Assembly: GCA_026261815.1 (NCBI GenBank)
Contig: JAMPIT010000476.1
Span: forward strand, 5,855,501-5,919,500
DNA length: 64,000 nucleotides
Origin: Monarcha castaneiventris obscurior
Taxonomy: Eukaryota; Chordata; Aves; Passeriformes; Monarchidae
Direction of reading: 5' to 3'
Below are positions 59,001 through 64,000 of the stretch, one piece after another. Numbering within the stretch: the first letter of the stretch is position 1; the number at the start of each line of letters is the position of its first letter. The notes beneath the pieces were generated by a model. It searched no databases and was not told the DNA's origin. It saw nothing but the letters and a program-made list of their open reading frames with translations. Position numbers and translations under genes: made by a program.

Positions 59001-60409
59001 CAGTCCTGGAGAACAACAAGAATGGAAAATAAATGAAAAACCTCTTAACGAACCTGAACACCACCCTCCAAATCCCAGCCATTTGATTTAAAGCCGCCAT
59101 GCCCTCCCCATATCAAGTTTCAGCATCACTCCAAACAGAGGCACTACTCTGCTCCCGTTCCTAACCATGGCCCCAAATCCAGGACAGGGCTGGGATTGTA
59201 CTCTTGGAGACAGTTTTACCTGCGGTGCTGCCTGCCTTGCCACCCTGGTTCCAGTGCTGGCATGCCTGGTGTTCCTGTGTTCACCCCAGCTTCCACCGAG
59301 GTGTCCCCCAGTCACCAACAGGCAGATGAACATAGGGAACGTGGCAGGCACAAGCAAAGTAAAATACTGAGACAGAAGCAGAACCCCTGCTCTCTGGCAC
59401 AGAAAGGTTGGCACTCTTCTTACCCCATCACTTCCCGCCTTTGTGTCCCACCTGCTCTTGGCTCATATGCAACAGAAACCCACCCTGCTCTCTCCATCTT
59501 AAAATATCATTCTGTTTCAGCCACTTCTGCATCTGTCTATGCCAGGGTTCTTCCTGCTCTACAGAAGGTCCATGCCATTCCTTTACCAAGCTCAAGTCAC
59601 ACTGGGACAGCCAGGAACTGCTAGAAGGACAGACAGGACCACATACCTGGTCCTTGGTCTAGCAACACAGAACAGGAAACTTTTCTCCCAGTCCATAGCA
59701 AGGCCAGACCCTGCTATTTGATTAGGCTTGTTTTCCAGCAAGACGGTACAAAACATCCAGGCAATTGAGCTGCCTTGGGGAGAGCACGATGCAGTTCACG
59801 TGGCCAAATGTCCTTCCCCAGTGCTGCCAAAGGCAGGTAAAAGTGCTCCCCCCAGGACCTTTCACTCTGTTGACAGAAAATGCCCTTCACAATTGATGCA
59901 ACTTTGCACAACAAAGGGTGCATTACCCAGCTCTGTAGACAGAGGCCCATTAAAGCACAGATTCAAACTCTAAGCCAAGGTTGTGCTCTCAAAGACAGCT
60001 AATAAAACATCATATTGAACCTTATAAAAAGGTTTTCCCACTGTAAAGGTGTTAGCATCAGCTAAAGAAAGGGTTACCGCTATTTACAGTGATCTCTAAC
60101 CTGGGTTTCTTTCCTCGACCTTCTTGCTTGCTGCCATTTCCAGCGCATCTAGCACAATACAGAATATTCCCAACATCAGACCGAACTGAGGTGGCAACCA
60201 GACTCAAGAGGTCTGGTGAGAGGAGAACAGAACAGCTACAACCCCACAGGAGGGAAACCCAGAGGCAGCCAGCAGTGCACCCATCAGGTACCCTTCAAAC
60301 AGGTAAAAAAGCACCAGGTGAGAGCAGCGCAGTCAAGTATGACACTGCAGTCCTTAGGATGTAAAATCCCTTCCCATGTTGCAGCATGTTGACCTGACAA
60401 CATGCCATC

Positions 60410-60840
60410 AGAATTTTAAATTATGTATCCGAGCACTCTTCTCCCTGTCAGCGAGCGTTTGAACCTGAAGCAGAGCCAGCAGCGGCGAGGAGCAGACAGG
60501 AGAGGTAATTACCCGCAGCCTCCCCCAAGAGCTGACAGAAAGCAGGCCCCGTGCTGGAGATCCTGGCCTCATTACAGGCTCTCCTGGAAGCTGCAGCTGC
60601 TCCTCTCCGTGGTCAGACATGAGTCACAGCGTTTGGGAGGAGACAGGAACGCTCCCACAGGCTCCCCCAGGGTCCTTAATGGCCACGCGGTCCATCAGCC
60701 AAAGCACAACCACAGCCACGCCAGTGTTTGAAGCCAGAGCCCCAGCGCTGCACTCAAGATTCAGCAGCTGAGCAAAAACCAGACATGAAGCTGACTTGTT
60801 CATCACTGCGGCATTTCTAATTAGGGAAGGGGCTTTTTCC
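60410..60840. promoter_or_regulatory. Possible conserved non-coding element with CpGs
   Basis: ATCCGAGCACTC, GTCAGCGAGCGTTTG, CAGCAGCGGCGAGG, GAGGTAATTACCCGC (GGTAATTACC is a perfect palindrome around TAATTA), GACATGAGTCACAGCG (AP-1-type TGAGTCA), GGCCACGCGG and GCGGCATTTCTAATTAGGG occur over 430 bp without repeats. The mix of TAATTA, AP-1-type and CpG-containing sites suggests a regulatory element; inference. Confidence 0.28.
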
Positions 60841-63381
60841 TCAGTCAGTGTGTGCTTTAGAGCTAACAGAAGTGATGGAGCAAAGTCTCACTCCTTCCTC
60901 CCTCTTTGTCATTGATGGCAGCAAGACTAACACTGTGGGATTCCACAGTACCAATCTCTGCAGCCGTGGAAAAGACATTTTGCTCCAAGAGAGTTGCCAC
61001 TCTAGAAAATCCAGGGTCTCCATGCTTCTCAAACATTGCCTATATGGAGCAGGGTCTCCCTGTGGCCCACAGATCCCCATCCCATGGCCCAGGACAGCCT
61101 TCCTGACAAGGAAGGCGATTTGCAACAGCACTGTCCAGCAAAGGATAAGACAACTTGGCTGGCGTCTCCTCCATGTGCTTCTCTAATGGCCTCTCCTGGC
61201 AGTGACCCTTGCTGACCTGACAATCTCAGGGGACAAGAAAGTAATTCTAGCTCCCTTCTCCCAAGCTGCTGCTGCCCATCTTCCCAGCTATGTGTGCACA
61301 GGGAGTTTGGGGACCCCCCATGATGGATTGCTGTCCAAGGCGGGCTGAGCCACTGAGCCCATTTGATGGAGAAACTGCTGGCTTGACATGAACTATAGAC
61401 CCAGACAGCAAAAGGTGACCTCTTCCAGACCCCTCAGCCCCTTCTCAGCAAAGGCTTGGCCCAGAGAAACAAATATCCAGAACAGAAAGGGAGGGGACAA
61501 AAACTACATCAATGACCACATGCTGCATGGGTGTGAGAAAAGCCCTGTGCCCATCTACTCCAGGAGAAGGGACATGAAGCATGTGAAGCCCCTTGAACAC
61601 CAAAACAGAGGTACAGTGGTGATGGAGAACTTGCAATACCTGATTTCATTCAGTGCTACCTACCCTCTTGGCTGGTGGCCCAGGCTGAGCCACAACAGAG
61701 TGACAGGTGGGGACACAGCACACCTCTCTCAGTGAAGTGATACTGCACAGCTGTGGCAGGTCTAATGCTTCCCATGAAGCCAGGATTTACTATCTTTAAA
61801 AGGTCCATTATTAACCAGCAGCTTCCTTTGGGAAAATACAGACCTTACAAAACCAAAACCTGCAGCATTGGTTGTTGTCTCCCTAGCACAGCAAACAAAC
61901 CTGGGCTCACAGTGCTGACACTGCCTGTCCTTGGATCCTGGGAGTCCAGGATGGAGGAAAGATGTGTCAGGCTGTTCTCTCCCCACTCCCAAGGAAAAGG
62001 ACAAGGAAATGTGTGTGAATCAAAAGGGTAATGTTGGCACATTATAGGCAGCAAGTTTAATGACACCTAATCATAAATGCTACAGAATTTTGGAAGGCAT
62101 ATAAACCCTTGGGGCTTCCAATGACCTTTGAAAGACAGAGAAGAACGGGAATAAGTCCCCCCTGCAGCTGCCTGCTCTACAATTTCCTCCACCTTCCACT
62201 AAACCACACAGGGCTGGAGCCATCACAAACACCAGATGGAATCAAATTCATCTTGGTGCAACTCCCTCCATCCCTTCACACCTAAACAATTAACATGGCA
62301 AATAATTTCCTCCCTGACAGGCCTTTACTCATTTGAGAGCCATTTTCTGCCACCTCTCCTCTTCCCAGTTCTTTACCTCAGCCTTTTTTCCAGTACAAGC
62401 CAAATTCTTTTGGCAGCTTGGGACCTGAGCTCCAGGTACAGTGCCGTGCGCCACAACAGATTTCCCACCAAGCTCAAGGGAGTAGGCTCAGACTCCAAAT
62501 GCCTCCAACAAAGCTTCGTATTTCTCTCCACCACATGCCCCACGAGGATCTGTTAACACAGGCAGCTCCTGTGCCATCCTGGCTGGGGCTGTGCTTGAGG
62601 AGCCTTAAGATGGAGCATAAACTCCTGCCTTGTCCTAAAGGGATCGGTGGGAAATTTCACACAGGGTTAGTTTTAATGCTTTAAATATTCTGTGAGGTTT
62701 GTGTTAAATTTCTCATCATAAAGTTTTAATGGGAACTCCTTGAAATTGTCAGCTCTTCTGATGCATCTTCAGACAGAAACTGTCTGTCTCTGCAAAACCT
62801 GGTGAGGTGCATCCTGGTTATATTTATCTGGGGTGCTGTCTACAGTTTTTAGTTTAAAAAAGAAAGCACATCAGATATGCAAGGTTTAGCAACATTTTTA
62901 ACAAGGATGTGTCAACATTCGTCCCACACTTGCAAGCCTGATAGCCTAAATCCTTGGTGGAGGATTATATATATTTGATAAAGGTGCTTTTATTGTTGTC
63001 TCCTGCAATGGGAGTCAGGGAGCTGAGGACATCCAGGCTCAGCTCTGCACTTGCCACAGGCTAAAACCCACTCCCCTACAGATCACTCAGCTCTCTGCCA
63101 TAAAACTCCTGGAAACACCAGGAAACAAAAAAACTTTGTGGAAAAAGCTCACTGCTACACTACCTAATAAGCTCCCAAAAGTGAATCCATGTCTTCTCCC
63201 CTGACACCAAGGTGTTGCCAGCATGAGCAGAGCTGTGAGAGGGGGATTTCTAAGAAGCAGTGGGCAGCTTTTCTTAGCACATTCTTGCTGTTCAGGGCTG
63301 GATATGCACACAAAATTAAGTCCTAAACAGTCAAGAGTCTCAGATAAAAGCAGAGGCAAGGAAAAGAATTTTAAGAATTGG

Positions 63382-63402
63382 AAAAAAAAAAAAAAAAAAA
63401 AA
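63382..63402. repeat. Poly-A run
   Basis: The longest homopolymer in the window (21 A). The preceding purine-rich text (AAGGAAAAGAATTTTAAGAA) shows no gene-derived sequence, so I do not call it a processed-transcript tail. Confidence 0.9.
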
Positions 63403-63763
63403 GGAAATTGAAAATGGAGGAGGGGGAATAACTAGAAACTTAATTTGGTCAAGGAGAAAAGGTAACTGGTTTTCCAACCTATCAGCTCACCATAAGTGTC
63501 AAATGTGCAGATCATGCAAGAAAAAAGTTACTTATAGGATGAATTTTGTAAAATAGAAACAGAAGCAATGATTCCTGCTCTGAGAGGGGATTTCTGAGCC
63601 CTTGCACATTATTCTCTGGATTTGACCCTACCTCTCGCATGCTAGGACAGTACATCTGTTCTACCCACTCAGCCTGCACAGGATCCCTCTTCCAGCAGCC
63701 TCTGCCCCCAGGGAACAGCCACAGCTCCCAGCAGAGACCACTGAGCCACAGAGATTAAAGAGT

Positions 63764-63940
63764 CACATAATCATAGCACGGCCTGGCTTGGGATGGACCT
63801 CAGAGATAATCTAATTACCTAGATGGACAGGGACACCTTCCACTAGACCAGGTTGCTCAGAGCAACCCATCCATCCAGCATGGCCTTAAACACCTCCAGG
63901 GATGAGGCAATCACAGTCTCCATGGCTCTTCCTTGGGCAG
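63764..63940 (-). mobile_element. CR1 LINE 3' end, divergent
   Basis: CACATAATCATAGCACGGCC leads into GGATGGACCTCAGAGATAAT, then GACAGGGACACCTTCCACTA, GACCAGGTTGCTCAGAGC, CCAGCATGGCCTTAAACACC and TCCAGGGATGAGGCAATCAC, the CR1 3'-end order in minus orientation. Similarity weakens after about 63920. This copy is of the GACACCTTCCACTAGACC type, like 3182-3687 and unlike the copies at 16431 and 53899. Confidence 0.9.
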
Positions 63941-64000
63941 GAGCATCACAAGGGCACAGCTGGTCTGCAGCATCATTCCTCATCTTGCCCCCACCAGTAC

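Larger units (their letters stand above)
59001..63763. other. Unique non-coding DNA
   Basis: No gene is recognised. A site-rich block at 60410-60840 is listed separately. AT-rich text near 62660-62760 includes GTTTTAATGCTTTAAATATTC and AAGTTTTAATGGG. A21 lies at 63382-63402. Confidence 0.5.

Noticed and set aside
1..64000. CRISPR arrays, operons, bacterial promoters, tRNA or rRNA genes
   Set aside because: No spaced direct repeats, no dense gene packing and no tRNA or rRNA signature; all repeat content is vertebrate and avian in type.

Overview
The window looks like vertebrate nuclear DNA from a bird. The evidence is fragments of CR1 non-LTR retroposons in the avian style (3' tails with the AGAATCATAGAAT / TTGGAAGGGACC signature on one strand), one intact solo LTR of an avian endogenous-retrovirus family with 5-bp target-site duplications, low overall repeat content, and no microbial features. 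The LTR family is one I associate with songbirds and related birds, so a neoavian and probably passerine genome is my best guess. The species, chromosome and neighbouring genes cannot be read from the sequence.

I find no convincing protein-coding gene, rRNA, tRNA or snRNA. Open frames are short, lie on both strands in overlapping frames, and lack domain-level signatures. The only recognisable coding homology is the decayed C-terminal end of a CR1 ORF2 on the minus strand near 3222-3452. The window is best read as intergenic DNA (a gene desert) or the inside of a very large intron.

Layout: 1-40 CR1 tail; 41-3181 unique DNA; 3182-3687 largest CR1 copy (minus); 4537-7117 an unusual structure in which two almost identical copies (about 179 bp, about 98 % identical) face each other as an inverted repeat around a 2.2-kb spacer holding several perfect hairpins, one with 20-bp arms; 7118-40998 unique DNA with two small CR1 pieces (9686, 16431), short tandem duplications and several AT-rich, homeodomain-site-rich blocks that resemble conserved non-coding enhancers; 40999-41504 solo ERV LTR flanked by GCATC; 41505-51263 unique DNA with a possible TATA promoter (44290) and a G-quadruplex-prone tract (46650); 51264-51483 a 5 x 44-bp minisatellite; 53899-54125 CR1; 54390-54880 another enhancer-like block; 58540-59000 a CpG-rich patch; 63764-63940 CR1.

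The most unusual item is the inverted repeat with its hairpin-bearing spacer. Each arm carries a canonical POU octamer (ATGCAAAT) beside homeodomain-type sites, so it may be a regulatory element duplicated in inverted orientation, or an assembly or inversion-breakpoint signature. The enhancer calls are inference from base composition and motif style only and need a multi-species alignment.
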